Shown piece by piece: positions 36,118-46,800 of a DNA stretch of 64,000 nucleotides; the stretch's first letter is position 1; each line of letters begins with the position of its first letter. Under the pieces are notes generated by a model. The model was not told the DNA's origin. It did no database searches and saw only the letters and a program-made list of their open reading frames with translations. A program made the translations under genes and the position numbers. The stretch spans positions 24,561 to 88,560 of the forward strand of contig LGRX02003740.1 of assembly GCA_001247695.2 (NCBI GenBank), read 5' to 3'. This stretch comes from Cymbomonas tetramitiformis (lineage: Eukaryota > Chlorophyta > Pyramimonadophyceae > Pyramimonadales > Pyramimonadaceae).

Positions 36118-38102
36118 AGGACCATGACCTCGGACATCGACAAGCGCAGAGACCTCGACCTTATTACACTCCTACTTTCCGCCCACCCCCGCCGCTCCGC
36201 ATTTTTCCTCACTACTCTATGCGTCTTTATTCCTTAATTCGCCACGCTTGCCGCTTGTTTGCGTACATTGAGCGGATTTTGAAATCTTGCGGGCGACTTG
36301 GCCGTTTTTAGACGCTTGTAACTTACGGAGCACTTGGGCTCAGAAATTTTCCTTTGGAGGGTATTTTTACTTCGCCAATCCCGGCCGTGTTACCGAGTTT
36401 CGTGGGCATCGGAGCAGATTTTGAATTTATTTTAGATTTGGCCCGTTCCTTGAAGGGGGCTCACCCTTATCGTTAGGGTTTCATCGCGTCGGTGCTTCGC
36501 TTACGGCTGCCATGGCTACCATGGATTCTTCGGATGGATTTACCACGCCGGTCCCGGCTGGGATCGACACGCGGAGGGCACTTCCCTTCAGCGACGGCCC
36601 TGAGGAGCCTGTGCCCCCTACACCTGTGAAGAATCGCCCACTTGCGTGTGATGAGACCGGCGGTGCTGTGGTTATCAGGGAGTTCCTTAAGGATTGCCAG
36701 ACTATTCTCCGCGAGCCCGGTCACAGAGCTAGTATCATTCAGCAAGTTCGTGACCAGTGCCGGCCCACCCACATCAAAGCCTCGGAGTGGGTATTCGACA
36801 TCGACAAAATCAAGGGCCAAGTGCCTCGTGAGGTCGCCTTGGACCGCTTCACTCAAGCGGTAAAAACCCAGCTGACTGACTTCAATCTTCAGTTTGCCAC
36901 GGTATTTCATCCGACTGACCTCACTACCTCTGTTCTCCCTGAGGCCACTCGTATACTTTGCCGCATCCTTACGTCGTTGGTGCGAGGGTCATGCCTTCGG
37001 CTCATTGAGGAGTCAGCTACGGTGTCTCCGGATGATGGACGCCGTGCATGGCTCGTGATCTGCCGGGCCGTTGCCAGACGGCGCAGGCCGTGGGTGTCCC
37101 ATGGTTACTTGTTCGAGACAGCGCCGGCGATCGAGCTGCTGGAGGATGTTGACCCCGAGCCCTATATTAAGGGTTTCATGCAGCACCACACCGCTGTCCG
37201 GTCCGAGCTCAGACCTGGTATAGATCCTGACGATGTGTGGAGTGTGGGGTTCGCCTTGGACCTCCTCACCCTTCGCATGTGCCCTGTATATTATAAGGAT
37301 CTTCTGCAGGAGTGGAGTTCAAAGACGGCCGAGGGCAGGGAGAAGCGGGCTCTCGGCATTCAACAGTACACGTTGGCCGTGAAGGCCTTTCACCAGCAGC
37401 GGACGAAAGAGAAGAAGAAAAATGATGGGGTCTCCGCGTTGGCGGCCTCACTCCTCTCTGGGGAGTCCCCTTCTGCCGCCCTTATGGCCCGTGCGGGCAT
37501 CCCGCAGACTCGCATTGTTGGTGGCCGCAGGCGTGACGAGCCCAGACACCCGCCACAGACTCGGGATGCTCAGCCGCAGGCGTCCGGGCAGGGTGCTCAC
37601 CGGTCTGGGGGCGACAAGGGTACAGCTCCCCGCGCCAGACCGGGCCGCGGCGGGAAGAATCGACAACAGAACATGAAGGGGCACAGGAAGGGCTCTCACC
37701 CTTCCCCTCATGCCCCTCCACCGCGGACTCAGGGGCAGCGGCAGCCTGCATCCGGTGGTTCACCGACTGCCTTGAGGGTGGCCCGAGATGCACAGGGCCG
37801 CCACACGGTCCAGTGTTGGGACTGCGGCGGCCCTCACTTCCGCCGTGATTGCCCTGGAAGGGTGCAGAGTGCGCATGTGGCGGGGTTCCACCCCGAGGGC
37901 ACGCCGATTGCGGACATCCTGTCAGAGCTGGATGAGGCTTTCCTCGATCCGGAGGAGGAGGTTTACGAGTCATGCTTGTATTCTTACTCATTGGAGCTCG
38001 GGGAGGCACCGCTTGACCTCCCCGCGGCCCAAGCGGCTGCCGTGGTGCCGCACTCTGCAGTTGACAGTGAGGAGCCGTGGACTGAGTCGGAGTGGGCTAT
38101 CT
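36118..38102 (+). repeat. 1985-bp direct repeat, first copy
   Basis: This block, beginning AGGACCATGACCTCGG and ending in GAGTGGGCTATCT, reappears at 49619-51603 with a constant offset of 13501 bp. All overlapping reading frames compared are identical, so divergence is near zero. It covers the LINE 5' leader and 530 codons of ORF1, including its CCHC knuckle. Confidence 0.93.
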
Positions 38103-41100
38103 CCCCTCCGGCAGCCCCGCTGCAGCTGCCGCACCAGGTGCCATTGGGGCCGCCACAGGCCCAATATTCGCACCCGGCGCAGGGGCTGTACCCACAGTGG
38201 GGCACACAGCTCCAGCAACAGCCGACCACCCAGCCCACTGCCCAGCCGAGGCCCCTGGCGGAGGCCCTGGGCAAGGACCCTCGGCAATATGGGAGGCCTG
38301 AGACAGGCCCCGCAATTCCACAGGAGTTTGACAACCCTGACGGCAGGGCGGCACTAAAGCGCCTCGACGAGCTCAGGGCTCAGGTCAGTGCTCCCTTGCC
38401 AGTTCTGAATGCTTGGCCATCTTGCCAGGATGGTGATCTGACCGGTATAATGCAACCCCTCCACAGGCACACAGAATTTGATGCGAGACGATGGGCCGAG
38501 ACCAGGCACCGGACGAGGGTAGACGGAGATGCAGAATGCAGGCAGGCGAGCACACCTAGTGGAGGCACAGCCTGGAGGGGGCACAAGATGACGCCTCCCG
38601 GCACGCGCTGGCCAGGGAGACGCAGTGGCAATAGGACATGTGATAAATTCCTGCAGAACAATGAAACCTATTGCATATTTGTATTAACAGCCTCTTGTGA
38701 TCACAACCCCGATCTGATAACAGAGGGTGACCACCCAAGGGAGGAAGAGTTCGAAAAATTTGGCAGGATGCTGCACTTCTTGTCACCGTGTCTCATGCTC
38801 CCGGGACACTTTAAACTCGTAATGGACCGGCAGCACACAATACCTATTTCAGCATGCCTCGTAACGATGGGAATCTTGGCTATTACTCACCGCGGGATTA
38901 GAATCTTAATAACACGAACGCAACTAAGCGACTCTGCCTCAGGGGGGATTGTGTACTCACACCAAGGCCCAGAAGTCTGGGTTTGGAGGAATCAAAGGAA
39001 GAACACACCCTGGATGCACAAGAGGGGGAAATGGTATTGGAGAGAGGCGATGGACGGGGGAAGCCTCTTCTATGTCAATAGCGCTGCAGGGAGGACCTCC
39101 CTCCGCAGGAATTTTGCGGGGAGGAACAGCAACTGTGTTTTTGTTCCGGTCGGCATGCTGCGGAAAGTCAGGAAAGAGCTCGAAGATAGGGACAAGAACA
39201 GGAAGTCTCGCAGAGGAGGGGAAGCTACAGATCAACCCTCCACCCCCCCCCTTAGCGGTGGGGGGGGTGAAAAGCGGCCCCCCCCAAGGAACCAGACACG
39301 GGGCGCGAACCCCCAAGAGGAGGGGGGCCTCTACACGGTGGAGGGACGTGTATCGGATGTGCAACTCAGCAGGTACCTTCACACAATTGACCCGACTCCG
39401 CCGGAGGAGATGAACCAGCACAAATTCCTCTCCAAACTTCTGGCCAGAGATGGGATCGATGGCCTACTCGCGAACGGGAGGTTCGCGTACCAGCCGCTGT
39501 GTGACGGAGAGCACTGGAGGGCCCTCTTCTTTGACCAACAGGCCGGGGAAGGGGGGGGCACCCACGTGCACCTCTTTGACTCCTACGGACCCAACCCACG
39601 GGAAGGAGCGAGGGGGCATGCTGAGCTGCTGGACGCCACCCGAAAGTGGGCAGAGAGAAGGACAAGGCAGGGGGTCCCTACCGAAATCACGTGCACCAAA
39701 CTCCGTACTCAGTACGATGACTTTCAGTGTGGGGTCTGGGTCGCGGTGATGGCGGCAGCATGGTGCGACTGGACGAAATCCCCAGAGAAGTCAACCTGGC
39801 CAAGGGCGGCGCACAGAGCCGCTGGGGGCACTGGGAAAACGACAAACAATAGGGTGGCAAAACAACACAGAATCGTCATGCAAATCGCCACCAAGCAGGA
39901 GGAACACGCGGAAGGCCAGGCCGGCACCCGGAGCGGGAGCAGTAGAGTACCCGGCAAAAGGGCAGTGCTCAGGCCACTACAACAAGTGACGGGGAGTGGA
40001 CAGGCGCCAGCTCAGCAGAAGAGACAGCATAGGGCAGGCGCAAAGACCGTACTTGGCAGCTGGGGCAATAGTGCACGGGAATCAAAAAATGAACCAAATC
40101 ACCACAGCGATAAAGAGAATCAAACACCCCCACCAGATGTGGGGGAGGAAGGTAGGCTGTCCCTGATGACCTGGAATATCAGAGGAAGCGACCACGCGTA
40201 CTATGACCTCGCCAGGAGTTGCGAAGAACACCAGCCGGACGTGCTGGTTCTCACAGAAACAAAGGCGGCGGGCCCCATGGGACCAAAAAAACTCCAAGGT
40301 CTGGGTTACAGCGCCTGGCACTCAGCGCCGTGCCATGGAATCCAGCGGAGGGGGGCGGATGGTACCTCATACAGAGGGGGGGTGGTCCTAGCCCTCAGAC
40401 GCCCCTACGACAGGACGGACGTGCGCGCTAACCGTGAAGTCCCCAGATACGCGAAAGGGTATTTACAGCATGTAGTTATTACGCTGCCAAGCGGCGTGAA
40501 GGTGCACGTGCTCGGTGTCTACAACCCTCCCCACCCGGAAGAAGCGGTGGTCAGGACGTGTATCCGTGATTACATAGCCCGAGAGGCCGCAGTGGCTTCC
40601 AGGAAGGGGGAGCACATGGTGGTGGGGGGAGACTTCAACGTCGCGGAGATCCCCAGAGAGCAAGACGGGATAGAACACCGTACATGGAGAGAGATGTCTG
40701 ACCGGGCGGGCCTTGCAGAGATCAGCTGCCCGCAAGGACCCACGTTTGGGGACCACAAAATCGATGGGTGGTTAGCGTCAGCAGAGCTTCAGCGGATCGC
40801 TGACGAACGGCACCCGATCGACACCAGGGCACACAGGCACTGCAGCGACCACCAAGCGGCAGTGGCGGCGGTGCCGCTGTGGAAGCTTCACACGACCACA
40901 CCGATAGTGGAAGAGCAGGCGAAACCCGACCCGATCACGAAATATCAATTCCCGATCTCCAAAGCCTTGCAACGCTCAATGAAGGCGGCAATAGATTCGG
41001 CGCTCCAACCGAGTCTCAGGGAAAATGAATTCAAGACAGTGATCGAAAACGCGGTCGACGCGGCGGAAAGGGGAAGCCCGGACGCCAGGGAAAGAATTGA

Positions 41101-41527
41101 TGAGGCCGGGAAGGCAGTTGATGGGGTCCTTCAGCAAGCCATGCGGGCCGTGGAGATCCCCCTCGAAACCGTCAGGTGCAAGCCCAAGGTCACCAGGGAC
41201 CCCAACACAGGGGTCAGACTACCAAAAGCTAAATTCAGGAAGCGTGATAAAGCGCTGAAGGCAGCGGCGGTCCTACAGGAGATGCTTGCGATAGAAAAGG
41301 CAACAGGGGAAACCCCCAGCGCGGCACTGCTAGAGGAAGCCATGGCGGAGCCACGGGACACGGCGAAGGGCAGACCTGACACGTGTGCGGAGCCGGAAGA
41401 CCCCCACTGGTGGGCGGAGTCTGAGATGCGCAGGTTCAGGCAGGAAGCCAAGTCCGTTATCAAAGACCACAAAGCCGAAACCTGGGAGACATTTGTCCAA
41501 AATTCCGTAGTAACTACTATCGCATGA
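36512..41527 (+). CDS. LINE ORF1: gag-like, CCHC, Ulp1-like, APE
   Basis: 1671 residues starting at the ATG in CCATGGCTACC; upstream bases form the leader shared by both copies. Residues 1-530 are gag-like and include a zinc knuckle (CWDCGGPHFRRDC, about 438-450). A Pro/Gln-rich segment follows. Residues about 960-1090 form a Ulp1/C48-like cysteine protease with His1001 (GEHW), Asp1023 (LFDSYG), Gln and Cys1073 (FQCGVW). Residues about 1215-1455 are an AP-endonuclease-like domain (LMTWNIRG, GGDFNV, SDHQAA), which would nick target DNA for first-strand priming. The C-terminal part leads into RT. The stop TGA overlaps the ATG of the next ORF (ATGA), suggesting reinitiation or a one-base frame loss. 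Confidence 0.85.
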   Translation: MATMDSSDGFTTPVPAGIDTRRALPFSDGPEEPVPPTPVKNRPLACDETGGAVVIREFLKDCQTILREPGHRASIIQQVRDQCRPTHIKASEWVFDIDKIKGQVPREVALDRFTQAVKTQLTDFNLQFATVFHPTDLTTSVLPEATRILCRILTSLVRGSCLRLIEESATVSPDDGRRAWLVICRAVARRRRPWVSHGYLFETAPAIELLEDVDPEPYIKGFMQHHTAVRSELRPGIDPDDVWSVGFALDLLTLRMCPVYYKDLLQEWSSKTAEGREKRALGIQQYTLAVKAFHQQRTKEKKKNDGVSALAASLLSGESPSAALMARAGIPQTRIVGGRRRDEPRHPPQTRDAQPQASGQGAHRSGGDKGTAPRARPGRGGKNRQQNMKGHRKGSHPSPHAPPPRTQGQRQPASGGSPTALRVARDAQGRHTVQCWDCGGPHFRRDCPGRVQSAHVAGFHPEGTPIADILSELDEAFLDPEEEVYESCLYSYSLELGEAPLDLPAAQAAAVVPHSAVDSEEPWTESEWAISPPAAPLQLPHQVPLGPPQAQYSHPAQGLYPQWGTQLQQQPTTQPTAQPRPLAEALGKDPRQYGRPETGPAIPQEFDNPDGRAALKRLDELRAQVSAPLPVLNAWPSCQDGDLTGIMQPLHRHTEFDARRWAETRHRTRVDGDAECRQASTPSGGTAWRGHKMTPPGTRWPGRRSGNRTCDKFLQNNETYCIFVLTASCDHNPDLITEGDHPREEEFEKFGRMLHFLSPCLMLPGHFKLVMDRQHTIPISACLVTMGILAITHRGIRILITRTQLSDSASGGIVYSHQGPEVWVWRNQRKNTPWMHKRGKWYWREAMDGGSLFYVNSAAGRTSLRRNFAGRNSNCVFVPVGMLRKVRKELEDRDKNRKSRRGGEATDQPSTPPLSGGGGEKRPPPRNQTRGANPQEEGGLYTVEGRVSDVQLSRYLHTIDPTPPEEMNQHKFLSKLLARDGIDGLLANGRFAYQPLCDGEHWRALFFDQQAGEGGGTHVHLFDSYGPNPREGARGHAELLDATRKWAERRTRQGVPTEITCTKLRTQYDDFQCGVWVAVMAAAWCDWTKSPEKSTWPRAAHRAAGGTGKTTNNRVAKQHRIVMQIATKQEEHAEGQAGTRSGSSRVPGKRAVLRPLQQVTGSGQAPAQQKRQHRAGAKTVLGSWGNSARESKNEPNHHSDKENQTPPPDVGEEGRLSLMTWNIRGSDHAYYDLARSCEEHQPDVLVLTETKAAGPMGPKKLQGLGYSAWHSAPCHGIQRRGADGTSYRGGVVLALRRPYDRTDVRANREVPRYAKGYLQHVVITLPSGVKVHVLGVYNPPHPEEAVVRTCIRDYIAREAAVASRKGEHMVVGGDFNVAEIPREQDGIEHRTWREMSDRAGLAEISCPQGPTFGDHKIDGWLASAELQRIADERHPIDTRAHRHCSDHQAAVAAVPLWKLHTTTPIVEEQAKPDPITKYQFPISKALQRSMKAAIDSALQPSLRENEFKTVIENAVDAAERGSPDARERIDEAGKAVDGVLQQAMRAVEIPLETVRCKPKVTRDPNTGVRLPKAKFRKRDKALKAAAVLQEMLAIEKATGETPSAALLEEAMAEPRDTAKGRPDTCAEPEDPHWWAESEMRRFRQEAKSVIKDHKAETWETFVQNSVVTTIA

Positions 41528-43857
41528 AAAAGTCAGCCCACAGGTTCGTCTTCAGAGACCGCGACGCACTCCCGAAAGGAAGAACCTTGGGGATATGGGA
41601 CAGAAACAACAAAATGGCAGTCGGGGCGGTGGCCACCGCGGAGGCCTTTTCGGGGCACATGGCCCACTCGGACCCATATTGCTTCGAACACCCCAGGACG
41701 GACCAACTGGACGAAGAGATGCCATGGCTGGCGGCGGAAGCCCCGGATAGCATGAAACCGGGGCAAAGACCGAGGAAGACGGAGCTTGGGAGCAGGCTCA
41801 CTATTGAACTCTACAGACAAATTGTCAAACGGCTCCCCAATGGGAAGGCAGCCGGCCCGGATGCGGTACCAAATGAAATCCTCAAGGCTATGCCGGAGGA
41901 ATTCCACGAATTTCTCTTCTCGCTCATGAGGGCGATGTGGAAAGCGGGGATAACCCCAGGCACATGGAAGTTGGGCACCTTCGTCTACCTACATAAGAAA
42001 GGGGACACCTCTGTGTTTTCCAATTACAGGCCCATAGGGCTTCTCCGCACAATTCTCAAGCTTTATACGGCAATGGTCACGGATGTTCTATCCACGTTCT
42101 GCGAGGTAAACAGTATCCACAGCCAAGAGCAGATGGGTTCTAGGAAACACAGAAGCACGATCAACCAGCTCCTTCGACTGCAGCATGTTATCGAGGACAG
42201 CAAACTGTCCCACAGCCAACTGCATGTTCTCTACGTGGACTTCGAGAACGCCTACGGGTCGGTGGAGCATGACAGACTCCAGCACACCATGAAGTACCTG
42301 GGGATCCCGGAGGACGCGGTCAGAGTGGTGGCAGACCTCTACGGGGGGGAGGCACACAAGTCACCTTTTAGGATGGCCTCAAAGATAGAGCACCACAGCT
42401 CGGAGCCCCTCATGGTCAAAAGGGGACTAGTGCAGGGAGACTCGCTGAGCCCCCTTCTCTTTATTCTCTATTTGGAACCCCTACTACGCTGGCTCAAGGC
42501 GGGCAACAAGGGGTATCTGCACCGCCTCACGGATTCGGACAAACCAATTCGCACTTCCTCGGCGGCATACGTGGACGATCTCGCCCTGATCGCGGAGTCG
42601 GCAACGCAACTGGCAGTGCAAGTCAGGAAGCTGGAGCTCTACTCCAACTGGAGTGGACTTCGAATCAACAAAACCAAATGCGGAATCACGGGAACGGACG
42701 AAAAAGGGTCTCCAATCCCTGAGGAGACATACGAGGATGTCACCATGCGCACCCCCAGGGTAGGCAAGCATGGATTCCCGTACCTCCACCCGGATGACCC
42801 ATACAAGTACCTTGGGATACAAGTGGCCCTCTCGGGGGACTGGACGGTCCAAAAGCAAGCCTCCTTTCTGCAGGCAAGGGAAAGGATACAGGCGCTCCTC
42901 CACTCCCCTCTGACGAGCGGACAGCAGGAGGAAGTCCTCCGCTCGGCAATTATAGGACAGCTAAGATATGCCCTTCCCTTAGGGATTTTTTCTACCAAGG
43001 AAATCGAGGACCTAGACGCGATTATCGGTGGGGCATACAAGCTCCTTAATGGATTGCCAAGAGGCACCGCTAATTGCTACACGGCACTCCCGAAAACCTC
43101 CTACGGGCTTGGGCACACACCACTGCTGGCCACGTACGCACAAAGTGTGGCGAGCGCCCTGCAGATGGCCACCGCCACCAGGGAAGACCTTCGAGAAAGG
43201 CCGAGAGAGGTATTCAGGGAAAGCGAGGCCTTTCATGTCAAGCAGACCTCTCAACTTAGTGCCACCACGAGGGGGCTAGTCAGGTATCATTACAACCGCA
43301 GACAGGGACAGGTGGACGGTACGGTCAGAACTGGGGAACTCGACAGGTGCTGCACAGCCCGGCAACTTGCGGTGCTACGTGAGCACCAAGTCTTGCTCAC
43401 AGGATCTGGACCGCTACTGGCGGACCTGATTAACACCCAGCACGGGGTCATCTCCAAACTTGCGAACGCGGTTCGGAAGCCCTTCCCGAGTGCGCTCGAA
43501 GGCAGACACAGAACGGTCGTTGACCAGGACACGGGTGAGGAGAGCGTGAAGATCTATTCAGTCAATGACCAGGAGGAAATTCCGCTTAGTCTGACCACGC
43601 TGCTGCCTCTGCTCCCTTTCGTGGAGGAGGGGTTTTATGTGGCGAAGGGGGCACCCGTGCGTGCAGCCTCAGAGAAGCAAAAACAAAAGTCCCCGCCAGG
43701 TTTCAAGGGCGCATGCGAACCTTCATGCTCATGCTGTACCCATATATATGCGAAGCGCTCGCTGACAAGCCCAACGACACGCGATTCTGGGACAACCCGA
43801 AAAACCTCACCCTCAAACCCCAGTTTATGCCGTCCAAAGAGGCACACAACGCTCTAG
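41524..43857 (+). CDS. LINE ORF2: reverse transcriptase
   Basis: 777 residues. The non-LTR reverse transcriptase domain spans roughly residues 95-400: LPNGKAAGPDAVPNEILK, NYRPIGLL, an LYVDFENAYGSV palm motif, LVQGDSLSPLLF, and catalytic YVDD with Asp351/Asp352 (42568-42579). It copies element RNA at the nicked target. It starts in the ATGA overlap with ORF1. The last about 50 codons (after PPGFK) read nonsense relative to the family because the coding frame moves to ORF3, which overlaps by 145 nt. Confidence 0.87.
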   Translation: MKKSAHRFVFRDRDALPKGRTLGIWDRNNKMAVGAVATAEAFSGHMAHSDPYCFEHPRTDQLDEEMPWLAAEAPDSMKPGQRPRKTELGSRLTIELYRQIVKRLPNGKAAGPDAVPNEILKAMPEEFHEFLFSLMRAMWKAGITPGTWKLGTFVYLHKKGDTSVFSNYRPIGLLRTILKLYTAMVTDVLSTFCEVNSIHSQEQMGSRKHRSTINQLLRLQHVIEDSKLSHSQLHVLYVDFENAYGSVEHDRLQHTMKYLGIPEDAVRVVADLYGGEAHKSPFRMASKIEHHSSEPLMVKRGLVQGDSLSPLLFILYLEPLLRWLKAGNKGYLHRLTDSDKPIRTSSAAYVDDLALIAESATQLAVQVRKLELYSNWSGLRINKTKCGITGTDEKGSPIPEETYEDVTMRTPRVGKHGFPYLHPDDPYKYLGIQVALSGDWTVQKQASFLQARERIQALLHSPLTSGQQEEVLRSAIIGQLRYALPLGIFSTKEIEDLDAIIGGAYKLLNGLPRGTANCYTALPKTSYGLGHTPLLATYAQSVASALQMATATREDLRERPREVFRESEAFHVKQTSQLSATTRGLVRYHYNRRQGQVDGTVRTGELDRCCTARQLAVLREHQVLLTGSGPLLADLINTQHGVISKLANAVRKPFPSALEGRHRTVVDQDTGEESVKIYSVNDQEEIPLSLTTLLPLLPFVEEGFYVAKGAPVRAASEKQKQKSPPGFKGACEPSCSCCTHIYAKRSLTSPTTRDSGTTRKTSPSNPSLCRPKRHTTL

Positions 43858-46800
43858 GGTTCCACAGGTTGGCAGAACCCCAGGCGACCGAAGGGGAAGA
43901 ACTAACCACTTGGGAAGAGGGCTTCCACCCCACTCAATCCAAATGGGGCCCGCGATCGCTGTGGCACGCAGGAAGAAGAGGACCCCCCACGACCTCCATG
44001 CAAGCCAAAAACGCCTTAAAACAAATGGCGACAGGTTATTGCGCCAAGGACGAAGAAGACCACGAAGACGCCTTTAAATGCCACGATATTGGAGTCAGAC
44101 CCACCCTGCTTGAGGACCCGGGGGGTAGAGTCATGATAATGGACTCCGTAGGCGTGAGACCCAAGGCGGAAAAATTCCTCTCAGACCTGCGACACGCAGC
44201 CAGAGCTGGAGCAAGACTCACCGAGAAGGAGACGATGGACAGCAGGAGGGCGATGAGGAGAAACCGCCCTGAGGGGTCCCATGCGGACAGCCTCCTGAAG
44301 GGGGGAGGAAGAAGAGGAAACGAGCCCCGGGGGGAGGGCACCCCCAGGCACAGGACGGAAGGGGTCTTCTCGGACACCAGAGGCAGGGAGGCGTGGCTTA
44401 GCTCCATACAAGTGGAAACCCACAGCCTCTGCACGACGGGCTTAGACACAGTGTCGATGCACCAGACGAAACTCGCGGATGCCCTCAACGGAACCGAGTT
44501 CGAGCAGTCGGAACAATACGAGGCGCAGATGCGCAACACGATGGAAACGGTCCGGGACGAGGGATTTTCCTTTGTCCTGACTTGCGACGGCAGCCACTGG
44601 AATGTGCTCCTATTCGGAAAAAATGAGGACACCAGTGTTTCAATCTACCTCTACGACCCAATGGGGGGGGAAGACACGCGCCTATTGACGGCGCTGAGAC
44701 AGTGGGCAGGACCGCCGGGATGGCCGCCGGTCAACGTAACGGTCTCCAACATGGGGGTCGCACACCAACGAGACGGATACCAATGCGGCGTCTGGGTGTG
44801 CTACATGATTGACAAGTGGCAGGAATGGAATAGGTCCACCACAGGAGAGAAGTGGGAGTCCTGGATCGGGCTGCATGGGCCCCCGGTGGGCGGAGAAGCT
44901 ACGACCTCCAAGGGATACAGGAAAGCCATGAGAGGCCCAATCATGGCGCGCATAGGAGAATTAGAACAACGGGAGCGCCACCACGTGTTCCACGGGGAGG
45001 GAGAGATTCATGACCCAATCTCCTTCGAGGAGGTGGATGACGAAATCCAGGAAGAGGCAAGCGCGGGGCCAATGCAAGTCAGGAGGAGCCCGACCAGGCA
45101 GACCCAGGCAAACACGGTGCCAGAAACCCCCAGGCACGCCCGGGAGTTCCCGAAGGTCGGTGAGAAAAGGACCAGGCAGATCATACAAAGCCCCCAAGCC
45201 ACAATGGAGAGCGAGGAGATCAGACCCAGGCCGAACCCGCCTGCGCAGACACCCCAGAGGGAAACAAGCCCCCACCGGGTCACAGTTAGCCTGGAAGATG
45301 GCAGAGGCACGAAATGGAAAGGGACCGCGGCGCAGATCATGATGCTGAGGACATGGGTCCTCGCTCAATTGTCCAAAGGAGATGTCAGGACGGGGGAGAT
45401 GTTCCAGCATGCGGCCAAAATCGGATTCTCGAGAGACGCGGTTAGGCTGATGGCCACGCACCTCGTAAGCAGTGAACAGGTCGCATGGGCAACGCACCCC
45501 CCTGTTAATGACTGCCGGAGCAGGAACAGGTGGTGGAGGATAGACACCATGGAGCTCTCGGTAGGCGCTGGCCCGACGGTTTCCAATGATCCGGAAGTGC
45601 TCGAAGAAACGGAGGAGGAACCCCAGGCCGTTGAGGCGTCCGAGAACACCACAATCCTAGCGGCTAGGACGCACTGGGGAAGCAGGGAATACCTGCTTGG
45701 GCCAATTCGCCCACAAGGGGAGACATGGGTCGAAGAGGACACACTGCTGACAGGAGGAATTGCGGGAATGAACCCGAGCCGAGCCGAACGAGAGACCGAC
45801 ACGTTCCACAACAAGGAGCGGGAAGCACAGCAGGCTCGGAGACACACAGAAAGAGAACCGCTGTCAGGAGCTCCCACGAGGCATGCCCACTACTGGCCGG
45901 GGGTCACCGAGCTCAACATAGACACTGAACCCTTTAACCCAGACTGGGACGCAGCACCCTCGGGCAAGTGCACGCTCACGACAGAGACAGGCAGGCACCA
46001 CGTGTTCGCGCACGACGAGCGGGGCAAGATGGTAGGCGCCCTCAAAGAAGAGGTACTCGATAGGCTCTACGACAGATATGTGGCCGCGGCGGGCACGGAC
46101 AGCGCAGATCAGACCCATACAAGGGCGGGGGAAGAGCGACGGAGGTCCTTCGAGGAGCGGGAGCCACAGCTGGGCACAGTCCACGGATTCGCCACAGAAG
46201 TAGTCCTCCTGCTCAAAAGATATTCCTGCGAGGAGGAGGAGGAAGTCAAGAAAACTGCACTGCAAAATCACTGGACGCTCCCTCCAGAAATTATGCAAGC
46301 GCTCCAGGAGGCCTTCGGGATCCAGGCGGAGATATTCGCGTCGCCGCTCAACGTACACAGCCACACGGCGACATACTGCTCCAAGTTCGACAGGGACAAG
46401 ATTTTCGGATCCCAAGGGTCTGCATGGGACACCCGATGGGGAGAACTGGGCGCCTTCGAGTTCAATCCGGAGTACACAGCGGCAGACCTAGACAAAGCGC
46501 TTCAGGAGGCCCTGATGTCCACCATGGCGAAAACCCCGGTACTGGGGGTAGGAATTTACCCGGCCTGGACGAGAACGCCAGCCAAGGCATACTGCAGGAG
46601 GTATGGAGATACTAGGATACATGAATTTGGGGTGATCCCAAGAAAAAGCTTTACGTTCCTTCCCCCAGACCACTGGGGAGGCACCACGGTATCAGGCGTC
46701 ACGAAGAAGGACTACAGCAACTGGGGAGTTAGGATCCTAGTTGTTGCCAACGCGGAAGGATGGCAAAAATTCTGCCCGGACCCAGAATGGGCGGCGGAAC

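Noticed and set aside
36473..36910. Minus-strand 145-residue ORF, also at 49974-50411
   Set aside because: It is antisense to the gag-like ORF and duplicated only because the 1985-bp block is; no independent motif.
37984..38357. Several antisense ORFs over the Pro/Gln-rich LINE region
   Set aside because: GC-rich shadow frames of ORF1.
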